Of a DNA stretch of 56,338 nt, positions 45,174-52,951 are shown in pieces. The stretch spans positions 1 to 56,338 of the forward strand of contig NZ_JADYTY010000012.1 of assembly GCF_021531495.1 (NCBI RefSeq). The letters run 5' to 3'. The position numbers and the translations under genes are program-made. Below the pieces are notes generated by a model, which was given only the letters and a program-made list of their open reading frames with translations, was not told the origin of the DNA and made no database searches. Position 1 is the stretch's first letter, and each line of letters opens with the position of its first letter. Source of the stretch: Anaerovibrio lipolyticus. Lineage in GTDB: Bacteria > Bacillota > Negativicutes > Selenomonadales > Selenomonadaceae.

Positions 45174-45300
45174 TTCTGATTTATCGAGTTACATCTTTCC
45201 TCAAATATTGTAAATGAAAGTCGTTATGTTAGTGGGTTCTCGAAATACAGCCTGCGGTCATGGCGACTTTTGCTCTGTCCGACTTAATGGCCCTATCTGA
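45174..45300 (+). repeat. 127-bp dispersed repeat, copy 1
   Basis: From TTCTGATTTATCGAG to the CTGA at 45297-45300. It matches 56209-56335 at 124 of 127 positions in the same orientation. Flanking sequence differs at both ends. It begins 2 bp after the O-GlcNAc transferase stop. I see no ORF or tight hairpin spanning it, so its type is open (non-autonomous mobile remnant or structured intergenic element). Confidence 0.9.
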
Positions 45301-45558
45301 TGATTTATACTAACGCACAGATACCGCTTGTCGCTGAGCCAATTCACGGAGGCCATAATGATAGAGAGTGCCACCGGGCCACTTTTGCTGTGCAAAAGCA
45401 AGAGTCTCCCGACGCAAAAGTGTCATGCCCCTCCGGCTGTTGCCGAATCATCAAGGTTTATCGATACTGTCAATCCCAATAATTCTGCTATCTTCGTAAA
45501 AAATAGGTCGTTTCAAATAGTGCCAAAGCAGAAAGGCGCAAGGAATACGCTAATAAGC

Positions 45559-45577
45559 GGTACTCCCATATCGCCAT
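45559..45577 (+). repeat. 19-bp direct repeat, copy 1
   Basis: GGTACTCCCATATCGCCAT, exact match to 45627-45645, 68 bp apart start to start. Only two copies, so not a CRISPR array. Confidence 0.85.
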
Positions 45578-45626
45578 TAATAGGGGATAGTTTTGCGCAT
45601 CAATATAGCGCGAGCGTGCCTGAAAG

Positions 45627-45645
45627 GGTACTCCCATATCGCCAT
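45627..45645 (+). repeat. 19-bp direct repeat, copy 2
   Basis: Exact second copy of the repeat at 45559-45577. Confidence 0.85.
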
Positions 45646-45678
45646 ATAGAGAAGTGATGTATATCGGTAAATCGGAAC

Positions 45679-45707
45679 TTGACTAAGATGTTTATGTAGG
45701 CTAAAAT
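45679..45707 (+). promoter_or_regulatory. Promoter of putative antitoxin RNA (second locus)
   Basis: TTGACT (45679-45684), 17-bp spacer, TAAAAT (45702-45707). It points toward the hydrophobic ORF on the opposite strand. Confidence 0.75.
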
Positions 45708-45713
45708 AAGGGT

Positions 45714-45855
45714 ATAAAAAAGAGCGAACCACAATGATGGCTCGCCACTACATGTTTTTTGATTGATTAAAAAACCGACCGTCAAACAGTGGTGTGAACA
45801 CTGATGGTCACAACATCTTACGAGGAAGCTGTTCCGGCCAGGACAGCTTTTTTCG
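45714..45855 (+). ncRNA. Putative antisense antitoxin RNA (second locus)
   Basis: The transcript from the promoter at 45679-45707 would be about 140 nt, ending at AAGCTG...CAGCTTTTTT (45826-45853). It contains a GCGA-A-CCA/TGG-C-TCGC stem-loop (about 45724-45746) and a CAGTG/CACTG hairpin (about 45787-45803), and no ORF with a ribosome site. It is complementary to the 3' part of the minus-strand mRNA for the 50-residue membrane peptide. Role inferred from the convergent layout. Confidence 0.52.
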
Positions 45856-45880
45856 TTTTTACAAGATGTCGGTCGATATG
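45769..45880 (-). terminator. Branched 3' structure and terminator of the toxin-like mRNA
   Basis: On the minus strand ACCGAC (45869-45874) can pair with GTCGGT just before a T run (45769-45774). Inside it, ACATCTT pairs with AAGATGT, and the AAGCTG stem and CAGTG hairpin form further arms. The result is a multi-branched end overlapping the whole antisense RNA. Confidence 0.5.
45826..45853 (+). terminator. Terminator of the putative antitoxin RNA
   Basis: AAGCTGTTCC-GGCCA-GGACAGCTTTTTT, a nine-pair stem with one bulge followed by a T run. Confidence 0.8.
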
Positions 45881-45889
45881 TGACCTACG

Positions 45890-46042
45890 TTAACTTAGTA
45901 AAATCAACGATAGTTCACCTGTGATAGTTAGCCAAATCAACACAGCCATAATTACAGTCACTACAAGAGTAACCAATGATATAAGAGCATATATTGCTAC
46001 AGCTAATGCCTCATCACAGGCGCTTCCCTTTTCTGGGAACAC
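45890..46042 (-). CDS. 50-residue hydrophobic peptide, putative type I toxin
   Basis: A GTG-initiated ORF coding one long membrane helix: a short polar head (FPEKGSACDEALAV) leads into IYALISLVTLVVTVIMAVLI and ends ...LSLILLS. The DEALAVAIYALISLV opening recalls the YEALxLM... opening of holin-like small toxins. Its own ribosome site is poor (AGAGG, 11 nt away). A 20-codon leader ORF with a strong site overlaps its start, so translation may be coupled, as mok to hok. A consensus promoter, structured leader and convergent antisense RNA complete a type I toxin-antitoxin layout. Toxicity is inference. Confidence 0.6.
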   Translation of the reverse strand: MFPEKGSACDEALAVAIYALISLVTLVVTVIMAVLIWLTITGELSLILLS

Positions 46043-46076
46043 TATTATCGAAACCTCTACAGATAACATTTTTCAT
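46014..46076 (-). CDS. Short leader ORF overlapping the toxin-like ORF
   Basis: ATG 46076 lies 8 nt behind GGGAG and encodes 20 residues (MKNVICRGFDN...RKGKRL), stopping at 46014. The final 29 bp overlap the first codons of the 50-residue ORF in another frame. Such overlap is the mark of translational coupling. The peptide is basic and soluble and resembles nothing I know. Confidence 0.45.
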   Translation of the reverse strand: MKNVICRGFDNSVPRKGKRL

Positions 46077-46210
46077 GCTATCATCTCCCTGTAAACAAAA
46101 CTGCTAGGCAGAACATTTACTTATTTGCAGGGCGACCATCATTTGTATCATTGATAACAGTATTTTCATACTGCGTCCGCTCCGTGGGTATATCCCCACA
46201 ATACACACAA

Positions 46211-46239
46211 ATTATAACAAATGTTTCGCTTGTAGTCAA
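46211..46239 (-). promoter_or_regulatory. Promoter of the second toxin-like gene
   Basis: TTGACT (46234-46239) and TATAAT (46211-46216) with a 17-bp spacer on the minus strand. The 130-nt leader carries the hairpins GTGGG-GATATA-CCCAC and CAGTAT-GAAA-ATACTG, typical of controlled type I toxin mRNAs. Confidence 0.85.
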
Positions 46240-46359
46240 AAATATATTTTAAAATTACTTAGGACTGCAAATCAGAATTTGTAAAAAAGAATTTGGAATA
46301 GGTAGAGCTTGTGTAGTAAAATATTTGTATAAAGTTTTTAGGGTGAAAGGACGGATATT

Positions 46360-47229
46360 ATGAATATAAAGAAGATTGGCTTTATTGGTATCGGTGTTAT
46401 GGGCAGCAGCATGGCCAAGCATTTGCAGGATGCAGGTTTTGAGCTGGGAATTTACACAAGAACTAAAGCAAAGGCTCAGGCGCTGATAGAAAAGGGCATG
46501 AAATGGTATGATACTCCAGCAGCTTTGGCCGCAGAGGCAGATGCAATTATCTCTATGGTAGGCTATCCACAGGATGTGGAGGAAGTTTATCTGGGAGAGC
46601 AGGGGGTGCTTTCCACCAAGGTAGGAGGCTATATTGTGGATATGACCACCTCCAGCCCAATCTTGGCTCGAAAGATATATGAAGCAGCTAAGGCCAAGGG
46701 GATTGCCTCTCTGGATGCTCCAGTATCTGGAGGGGATTTAGGTGCTCGCAATGCTACTCTGGCTATTATGGTAGGTGGCGATGAAGAGGCTTTTCAGGCT
46801 CTATTGCCAGTATTTCAGGCTATGGGCAAAACCATTAACTATTTTGGCCCAGCAGGCAGCGGTCAGTACACCAAGATGGCCAATCAAATTGCCATTGCGG
46901 CTGGCATGATGGCGGTAGCAGAGTCTTTGGTTTATGCTCAGAAAATGGGCTTGGATACTCAGAAAGTGCTGGAGACTATCGAAACTGGAGCAGCAGGTTC
47001 CTGGTCACTGTCCAATTTAGGCAGAAGAATGTTGGCTGGAGATGATAAGCCAGGCTTCTATATCAAGCATTTTATTAAGGATATGAGGATTGCCATTGAA
47101 ACTGCCCATGAGGCTGGACTAGTACTGCCAGGCTTGGAAAAGGCCAAGGAGCTTTATGACCAGTTGGCCGCTAAGGGCATGGAAAACAAGGGAACGCAGG
47201 CTATTATTCAGTGGTATCTGAATAAATAA
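46360..47229 (+). CDS. Beta-hydroxyacid dehydrogenase (2-hydroxy-3-oxopropionate reductase-like)
   Basis: A 289-residue NAD(P)-dependent dehydrogenase of the GarR/3-hydroxyisobutyrate dehydrogenase family. It has the Rossmann motif IGFIGIGVMGSSMAKHL, the substrate loop DAPVSGGDLGA, the catalytic lysine region GSGQYTKMANQ and the C-terminal helix FIKDMRIAIETA. It reduces a small 3-oxo acid (tartronate semialdehyde, methylmalonate semialdehyde or similar). AAAGGACGG lies before the ATG. It heads a tight run with sfsA and the DUF1232 gene. Confidence 0.9.
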   Translation: MNIKKIGFIGIGVMGSSMAKHLQDAGFELGIYTRTKAKAQALIEKGMKWYDTPAALAAEADAIISMVGYPQDVEEVYLGEQGVLSTKVGGYIVDMTTSSPILARKIYEAAKAKGIASLDAPVSGGDLGARNATLAIMVGGDEEAFQALLPVFQAMGKTINYFGPAGSGQYTKMANQIAIAAGMMAVAESLVYAQKMGLDTQKVLETIETGAAGSWSLSNLGRRMLAGDDKPGFYIKHFIKDMRIAIETAHEAGLVLPGLEKAKELYDQLAAKGMENKGTQAIIQWYLNK

Positions 47230-47234
47230 AATTT

Positions 47235-47924
47235 ATGATTTACGAAGATATTGTTGAGGGAAAATTTGTAGATAGGCCCAACAGGTTTATTGCCCATGTG
47301 GAAATAAATGGTCAGGTGGAAACAGTTCATGTTAAGAACACTGGCCGCTGTAAGGAACTGTTATTGCCAGGGGTAAAGGTGGTGCTGGAAAAAGCCTCCA
47401 ATCCCAATAGAAAGACCAAATATGATTTAATTGCTGTGTACAAGAAAAATTTTGGCTTAATAAATATGGACAGCCAGGCTCCCAACAAGGTGGTGGCAGA
47501 ATGGTTGTCTGGGCAGGACTTTAGCTATATTAAGCCAGAGTATACCTATGGAAATTCCCGCATAGATTTTTATATGGAAAAACAAATTGGTACCCAGGGG
47601 AAGCCGGAACGGTACCTTATGGAGGTTAAGGGCTGTACCTTGGAAATTGATGGTCAGGGATATTTTCCTGATGCACCAACGGAACGAGGCGTGAAGCATC
47701 TGGGCGAGCTGGCCAAGGCGGCTCAGGAGGGCTATCATGCCATTATGGCCTATGTGATTCAGATGGAGGGCATCCAGCAGGTAAAGCCTAATATTGCCAC
47801 TCATCCTGCCTATGGAGAGGCGGTAAACAAGGCTCTCGCGGCAGGTGTAAAAATCCTGTTTTTCTGTACCTCGGTAAAGCCCCAGGAGTTAAAGATAATA
47901 TCAGCTGAATACAGCAAAGGATAA
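47235..47924 (+). CDS. sfsA: DNA/RNA nuclease SfsA
   Basis: A 229-residue protein of the SfsA family, with an OB-like N-terminal half (RFIAHVEINGQVETVHVKNTGRCKELLLPG) and a PD-(D/E)XK-type nuclease half (NSRIDFY, YLMEVKGCTLE, FPDAPTERGVKHL). Reported as a sugar-fermentation regulator in E. coli and now regarded as a nuclease. It begins 5 bp after the dehydrogenase; GAGG-type sites are weak, suggesting coupling. Confidence 0.93.
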   Translation: MIYEDIVEGKFVDRPNRFIAHVEINGQVETVHVKNTGRCKELLLPGVKVVLEKASNPNRKTKYDLIAVYKKNFGLINMDSQAPNKVVAEWLSGQDFSYIKPEYTYGNSRIDFYMEKQIGTQGKPERYLMEVKGCTLEIDGQGYFPDAPTERGVKHLGELAKAAQEGYHAIMAYVIQMEGIQQVKPNIATHPAYGEAVNKALAAGVKILFFCTSVKPQELKIISAEYSKG

Positions 47925-47931
47925 GCAGATT

Positions 47932-48351
47932 ATGTTTACATTACAGAATAATTTGTCTGACAGCAGTGAAAATGACAGATATAAAGCAGTAGATACAGAA
48001 AAATATACTACAGAATATTCAGAGGAAAAGCTGTGGCAAAAGCTGGCTAAGCATTTCAAGTCCATTGGAGTGCAGGCAGCCTACAAGGTTTTACAACTTT
48101 TCTATGTAACGCAAAATCCCAAATGTCCCAAGAAGGTTAAGGCTGGAATATATGGGGCATTAGGGTATTTTATCATGCCCTTCGATGCCATTGCAGATTT
48201 GATACCATTTATAGGTTATACTGATGATTTAACCATTATTGGTGCAGCTTTAGTTATGTCTCAGTTTTACATTAATGATGAGGTTCGTACCAAGGCCAAG
48301 AAAAAGCTGGCCTGGATATTTGGACCAGAGTCTGTAAGCAAATTAAATTGA
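47932..48351 (+). CDS. YkvA family (DUF1232) membrane protein
   Basis: A 139-residue protein with a soluble, acidic N-terminal part and the DUF1232 signature GALGYFIMPFDAIADLIPFIGYTDDLTIIGAAL (about residues 82-115), which forms one or two membrane helices. Widespread in bacteria; function unknown. 7 bp after sfsA. Confidence 0.9.
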   Translation: MFTLQNNLSDSSENDRYKAVDTEKYTTEYSEEKLWQKLAKHFKSIGVQAAYKVLQLFYVTQNPKCPKKVKAGIYGALGYFIMPFDAIADLIPFIGYTDDLTIIGAALVMSQFYINDEVRTKAKKKLAWIFGPESVSKLN

Positions 48352-48371
48352 AAAGACTTCCCTAGATGAAA

Positions 48372-48416
48372 TAAGAGGCACATTGCTGAAACAAGCAATG
48401 TGCCTAATTTTTTCGT
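48372..48416 (+). terminator. Terminator after the DUF1232 gene
   Basis: AGGCACATTGCT-GAAACA-AGCAATGTGCCT stem followed by AATTTTTT. Convergent with the toxin gene beyond. Confidence 0.9.
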
Positions 48417-48433
48417 AAAATAAAGTTGAAATT

Positions 48434-48703
48434 TTATGAAGTGTAGACTGTTCGGCGGTGGCCTACGTTTAGAGCGAGGATAATCAGCTCATCATCGTCT
48501 ATATGGCAAATAAGGCGGTAATCTCCAATGCGATAGCGCCATTGGCCGCTGCGGTTGGCAGTAAGGGATTTGCCGTGAGCTCTTGGATTTTCGCAATCAA
48601 GGAGATTTTTTTCAATCCAGCCTTTGATAATACGTTGTGTATATCTATCGAGCTTCTTGAAGGATTTATCAAAACGCGGAGTAGTTCTTATTGTATAACT
48701 CAT
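48434..48703 (-). CDS. RelE/ParE-type mRNA interferase toxin
   Basis: An 89-residue basic protein of the RelE superfamily. The pattern YTIRTTPRFDKSFKKLDRYTQRII, GQWRYRIGDYRLICHIDDDELIILALNVGHRRTVY fits the RelE/YafQ group: the WRYRIGDYR strand and the terminal GHRR..Y segment hold the usual catalytic basic residues. Such toxins cleave mRNA on the ribosome. ATG 48703 overlaps the antitoxin stop by 4 bp; GGGAGG is 10 nt upstream. Length is normal and nothing indicates inactivation. Confidence 0.9.
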   Translation of the reverse strand: MSYTIRTTPRFDKSFKKLDRYTQRIIKGWIEKNLLDCENPRAHGKSLTANRSGQWRYRIGDYRLICHIDDDELIILALNVGHRRTVYTS

Positions 48704-48921
48704 AGTTCCAATTCCTCCCAAAGTTCTTGGATAGGACGGCTTTCTTTGCCATTGGCAATATATTCGCTGTAGGCGCTTTCTGCCACCATCAAATCATATT
48801 CGTCCTCGATTTTGTCAAACAAAGCCTTTTTAAAGGCCTCTGCCACAGAAATTCCCTGGAGCTTGGCATAAGCATCTGCCAGTCCTCGCTCTTCCTCTGT
48901 AAGTCTAATTGAATAAGCCAT
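48700..48921 (-). CDS. RelB/DUF6290-type antitoxin
   Basis: A 73-residue antitoxin with an N-terminal ribbon-helix-helix (AYSIRLTEEERGLADAYAKLQGISVAEAFKKAL) for DNA binding and an acidic C-terminal half (EDEYDL...PIQELWEELEL) that would wrap the toxin. ATG 48921 lies 8 nt after AGGAGG; the frame extends three codons further without need. It is the first gene of the module and likely represses it through the operator at 48957-48988. Confidence 0.9.
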   Translation of the reverse strand: MAYSIRLTEEERGLADAYAKLQGISVAEAFKKALFDKIEDEYDLMVAESAYSEYIANGKESRPIQELWEELEL

Positions 48922-48956
48922 AAATAACACCTCCTATGTATAGAATATTTCGTAAT

Positions 48957-48988
48957 AGTACAATGTACTCTTATGAGTATATTGTACT
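48957..48988. promoter_or_regulatory. Operator of the RelBE module
   Basis: AGTACAATGTACTC-TTAT-GAGTATATTGTACT: 13 of 14 positions are symmetric. The repeat covers the -10 box and start region of the module's promoter, as expected for ribbon-helix-helix autoregulation. Confidence 0.85.
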
Positions 48989-49009
48989 GCAAATATATTT
49001 TCTGGTCAA
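48981..49009 (-). promoter_or_regulatory. Promoter of the RelBE module
   Basis: TTGACC (49004-49009), 17-bp spacer, TACAAT (48981-48986) on the minus strand; the -10 lies in one arm of the operator. Confidence 0.85.
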
Positions 49010-49120
49010 GTTAAATATAATAAGAAATACATCAAGAACAATATGAACTTATGGCAAACATATTTGCACAAAATCTCAATTGATAGAATTAATATAAAGG
49101 TTACAAAAAAGACGGCTTCA

Positions 49121-49149
49121 TTTACAAAAGACTCTGCAGGTTGTATAAT
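49121..49149 (+). promoter_or_regulatory. Promoter of the PFOR gene
   Basis: TTTACA (49121-49126), 17-bp spacer, TATAAT (49144-49149). Predicts a leader of about 125 nt rich in TATGTATA-like inverted repeats. Confidence 0.8.
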
Positions 49150-49282
49150 AAATGTTAGTGAAGTATGTATATTTCCTATAAGAAAAAATACATGGTTCAG
49201 TATGTTGTGTATACTTTATATGGTTGTACCAATTTGTGTGTTGGTGCGTTGTATCTATTTTATTTAAGGGGGAGTATGATCC

Positions 49283-52200
49283 ATGAGCAAAAAAATGAAA
49301 ACTATGGATGGTAATGCTGCTGCTGCGTATATCTCTTACGCATTTACTGATGTAGCTGCAATCTATCCTATTACGCCTTCTTCTCCAATGGCTGAGAATG
49401 TAGACGAAATGGCCGCAAAAGGCAAGAAAAACCTGTTTGGCCAGAAGGTGAACATCATAGAGATGGAATCTGAGGCTGGCGCCGCTGGTGCTGTACATGG
49501 CTCCCTGCAGGCTGGTGCTTTGACCACTACCTATACTGCATCTCAGGGTATGCTCTTGATGATTCCAAATATGTACAAGATTTCCGGTGAGCTTTTGCCA
49601 GGTGTATTCCACGTTAGTGCTCGTGCCTTGGCTACCAGCTCTCTGAATATTTTTGGTGACCATCAGGATGTTATGGCTGCCCGTCAGACCGGTATGGCTA
49701 TGCTGGTTGAGTCCTCTGTACAGGAAGTTATGGATCTGGCTGCTGTTGCTCATTTGGTTGCTATTAAGGGCAAGGTTCCTTTCCTTAATTTCTTTGATGG
49801 TTTCCGTACTTCCCATGAGATTCAGAAGATTGAAGTAATTCCTTATGAGGAACTGGGCAAGATTCTGGACTGGGATGCAGTAAATGCTTTCCGTCGCAAT
49901 GCCCTGAATCCAGATCATCCATGTATTCGTGGTACTGCTCAGAATGATGATATTTATTTCCAGACTCGTGAGACTGTAAACAAATATTATGAGGCTATTC
50001 CTGATCTGGTTGAGGAGGCTATGGCTGATTTGGCCAAGGTTACCGGCCGTGAGCATCATGTATTTGATTACTATGGCGCACCAGATGCAGAGCGTGTAGT
50101 TATAGCTATGGGTTCTTTGAATCAGACTTTGGTTGAGGCTGTTGATTACCTGAATGGCAAGGGTGAGAAGGTTGGTATGGTGGCAGTTCATCTGTTCCGC
50201 CCATTCTCCGTAAAGCATTTCCTCAATGCTATTCCTGAGACTGTAACCAAGATTGCTGTTATGGATCGCACTAAGGAGCCAGGTGCTCTTGGTGAGCCTT
50301 TGTATCAGGATGTACGTACTGCTTTCTACAATACTGACAGACATCCAATTATTGTAGGTGGTCGTTATGGCTTAGGCGGCAAGGATGTAAATCCAGATCA
50401 GGTATTGGGTGTTTATGAGGAACTGAAGAAGGATGTTCCTATGAACGGCTTTACCATCGGTATTAACGATGACCTGAATGGCACTTCTCTGCCTCTCTAC
50501 CCAGAGGATGTGGATCTGACTCCAGAGGGAACCACTGCCTGCAAGTTCTGGGGCTTGGGCTCTGATGGTACTGTAGGTGCAAACAAGTCTGCTATCAAGA
50601 TTATCGGCGATAAGACCAAGCTTTATGCTCAGGCTTATTTTGCATATGACTCCAAGAAGTCTGGCGGTATTACCATGTCCCATTTGAGATTTGGTGCAAC
50701 TCCTATTGCTTCTCCATATCTCATTAACAATGCAAACTTTATTTCCTGTTCTCAGCAGTCCTATGTTGACAAATATGACCTGCTGGCAGGTTTGAAGAAG
50801 AATGGTACTTTCCTGCTGAATACCATTTGGACTGATGAGGAGCTGGATAAGCATCTGCCTGCTGCTATGAAGCGTTATATTGCCAAGAACAATATCAAGT
50901 TCTATACTGTAAACGCTGTTAAGATTGCACAGGAGCTGGGCTTGGGCGGCCGCTTCAACATGGTAATGCAGTCTGCTTTCTTCAAGCTGGCTGATATTAT
51001 TCCTTTGGAGACAGCTGTTCAGTATTTAAAGGATGCAGTAGTTACTTCCTATGGCAAGAAGGGCCAGAACATTGTGGACATGAACCACGGTGCTATTGAT
51101 GCTGGTATCAATGCTCTCCATCAGGTAAATGTTCCTGCTGCCTGGGCTGATGCTGCAGACGATGCTGCTGTAGACCAGTCTCACCTGCCTGAGTACATCA
51201 GAGAGGTTCAGAATCCAGTTAACCGTCAGGAAGGCAACAACTTGTCTGTTAAGGCTTTGGAATTCCTGGCCGATGGTACTTTCCCAAGTGGCTCTGCTGC
51301 TTATGAGAAGCGCGGCATTGCCATTAATGTTCCAGAGTGGGATGTTACCAAGTGTATCCAGTGTAATCAGTGCGCATTTGTGTGTCCTCATGCAGCCATC
51401 CGTCCTGTTCTTACTACTGATGCTGAGAAGGATGCAGCTCCTGCAGAGTTTACCTCCAAGCCAGCTATTGGCGCCAAGGGCTTGAACTTTACCATAGCTA
51501 TTTCTGCTATGGACTGCTCCGGCTGCGGCAACTGCGTAAATACTTGCCCTGCCAAGGAGAAGGCTCTGGTATTGAAGCCATTTGCTACTCAGGAGAAGAA
51601 TCAGTCTGTATTTGATTATGCAGTAGATCCTAAGAAGGTTGCTCCAAAGGCAAATCCTGTTAAGAAGGAAACTGTTAAGGGCTCTCAGTTCGAGCAGCCT
51701 CTGCTGGAGTTCTCTGGCGCTTGCGCAGGTTGCGGTGAGACTCCGTATGCCAAGCTGATTACTCAGCTCTTTGGTGATCGCATGATGATTGCCAATGCTA
51801 CCGGCTGCTCCTCTATCTGGGGTGCCAGTGCTCCTGCTATGCCTTACACCACCAATGCACAGGGTCATGGTCCTGCATGGGCTAATTCTCTGTTTGAGGA
51901 TAATGCTGAATTTGGTCTGGGTATGTTCCTGGGTACCAAGGCTGTACGTGAGACTTTGGCTGCTGATGTTGCCAAGGCTATCGAGGATAGTCACGGTTCT
52001 GCTGCTTTGCAGGAGGCTATGACTGAGTGGCTGGATAATATGAATACTGGCGATGGTTCCCGTCAGCGTGCTGATGCTTTGGCTGAACTGCTGGAGAACG
52101 AGAAGAATGGTGACGAGCTGCTGAACAAGATTTATGAGAACCGTGACTTCCTGGTTAAGCGTTCCCAGTGGATCTTCGGTGGTGACGGCTGGGCTTATGA

Positions 52201-52813
52201 TATTGGCTACGGCGGTGTAGACCATGTTCTTGCTTCTGGTGAGGATGTAAATGTCTTTGTATTTGATACTGAGGTATATTCCAACACTGGTGGTCAGGCT
52301 TCCAAGGCTACTCCTACTGCTGCTATTGCTCAGTTTGCTGCTACTGGTAAAAAGACCAAGAAGAAGGATCTGGGCCTGATGGCTATGACCTATGGCTATG
52401 TATATGTAGCTCAGGTAGATATGGGTGCAGATAAGAACCAGGCTCTCAAGGCTATTGCTGAGGCTGAGGCTTATCCAGGACCTTCCTTGATTATTGGTTA
52501 TGCTCCATGTATCAACCATGGTATCCGCATTGGTATGGGTAGAAGCCAGGAAGAGGCTGCTAAGGCTGTTGCTTGTGGCTATTGGGCTAACTTCCGTTAC
52601 AACCCTGCTCTCCGCGATACTGACAAGAACCCATTCACCCTTGATTCCAAGGAGCCTGATTGGGATAAGTTTGAGGACTTCCTCCTGGGCGAGGTTCGTT
52701 ATTCCTCTCTTAAGAGAAGCTTCCCAGAGGCTGCTGAGGCACTCTTTGAAAAGACCAAGAAGGATGCTCAGAACCGCCTGAATGGCTACAAGAAGCTGGC
52801 TGGCAAGGAGTAA
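49283..52813 (+). CDS. nifJ: Pyruvate:ferredoxin (flavodoxin) oxidoreductase
   Basis: A 1176-residue single-chain enzyme that oxidises pyruvate to acetyl-CoA and CO2 and reduces ferredoxin or flavodoxin. In order: pyrimidine-binding domain (MDGNAAAAYISYAFTDVAAIYPITPSSPMAE), domain II (VAVHLFRPFSVKHF), the domain III segment, two 4Fe-4S motifs (CIQCNQCAFVCPH; CSGCGNCVNTCP) at about 690-765, and the C-terminal TPP domain with CAGCGETPYAKL, ATGCSSIWGAS and DGWAYDIGYGG. Highly biased codons point to strong expression. AAGGGGGAG precedes the ATG. It is central to fermentative metabolism. Confidence 0.97.
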   Translation: MSKKMKTMDGNAAAAYISYAFTDVAAIYPITPSSPMAENVDEMAAKGKKNLFGQKVNIIEMESEAGAAGAVHGSLQAGALTTTYTASQGMLLMIPNMYKISGELLPGVFHVSARALATSSLNIFGDHQDVMAARQTGMAMLVESSVQEVMDLAAVAHLVAIKGKVPFLNFFDGFRTSHEIQKIEVIPYEELGKILDWDAVNAFRRNALNPDHPCIRGTAQNDDIYFQTRETVNKYYEAIPDLVEEAMADLAKVTGREHHVFDYYGAPDAERVVIAMGSLNQTLVEAVDYLNGKGEKVGMVAVHLFRPFSVKHFLNAIPETVTKIAVMDRTKEPGALGEPLYQDVRTAFYNTDRHPIIVGGRYGLGGKDVNPDQVLGVYEELKKDVPMNGFTIGINDDLNGTSLPLYPEDVDLTPEGTTACKFWGLGSDGTVGANKSAIKIIGDKTKLYAQAYFAYDSKKSGGITMSHLRFGATPIASPYLINNANFISCSQQSYVDKYDLLAGLKKNGTFLLNTIWTDEELDKHLPAAMKRYIAKNNIKFYTVNAVKIAQELGLGGRFNMVMQSAFFKLADIIPLETAVQYLKDAVVTSYGKKGQNIVDMNHGAIDAGINALHQVNVPAAWADAADDAAVDQSHLPEYIREVQNPVNRQEGNNLSVKALEFLADGTFPSGSAAYEKRGIAINVPEWDVTKCIQCNQCAFVCPHAAIRPVLTTDAEKDAAPAEFTSKPAIGAKGLNFTIAISAMDCSGCGNCVNTCPAKEKALVLKPFATQEKNQSVFDYAVDPKKVAPKANPVKKETVKGSQFEQPLLEFSGACAGCGETPYAKLITQLFGDRMMIANATGCSSIWGASAPAMPYTTNAQGHGPAWANSLFEDNAEFGLGMFLGTKAVRETLAADVAKAIEDSHGSAALQEAMTEWLDNMNTGDGSRQRADALAELLENEKNGDELLNKIYENRDFLVKRSQWIFGGDGWAYDIGYGGVDHVLASGEDVNVFVFDTEVYSNTGGQASKATPTAAIAQFAATGKKTKKKDLGLMAMTYGYVYVAQVDMGADKNQALKAIAEAEAYPGPSLIIGYAPCINHGIRIGMGRSQEEAAKAVACGYWANFRYNPALRDTDKNPFTLDSKEPDWDKFEDFLLGEVRYSSLKRSFPEAAEALFEKTKKDAQNRLNGYKKLAGKE

Positions 52814-52849
52814 TTCCCAGGCTTTGACCAAATCATAAATAAAACAATG

Positions 52850-52882
52850 AGGACTGCTGCTACGGTGGCAGTCCTTTTTTTA
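52850..52882 (+). terminator. Terminator of nifJ
   Basis: AGGACTGC-TGCTACGGTG-GCAGTCCT followed by TTTTTT. Confidence 0.92.
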
Positions 52883-52900
52883 TAATTTGTTGAAAAATTA

Positions 52901-52909
52901 TGGTATAAT
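52901..52909 (+). promoter_or_regulatory. Extended -10 promoter of the DUF4869/ATPase pair
   Basis: TGGTATAAT (TGn-TATAAT), 43 bp ahead of the start codon; -35 region unclear. Confidence 0.45.
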
Positions 52910-52951
52910 AAAAAAGAATTAGACCATAATGCTTCAATTTGAGGTGATAGG

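Larger units (their letters stand above)
45301..45678. other. Intergenic stretch with short repeats, no recognised gene
   Basis: The stretch holds a 19-bp direct repeat (GGTACTCCCATATCGCCAT at 45559-45577 and 45627-45645) and nested inverted repeats of CTTTTGC/GCAAAAG around 45381-45422. Short open frames occur, but none has a ribosome site or a family I know. It may be a decayed mobile element next to the 127-bp repeat. Confidence 0.5.

Noticed and set aside
45559-45645. Possible CRISPR array
   Set aside because: Only two 19-bp copies, one spacer-length gap, no cas gene in the window.
51026-52831. 601-codon open frame opposite nifJ, and 408 codons at 49118-50344
   Set aside because: Shadow frames of a highly biased gene on the plus strand, low-complexity composition, no start site.
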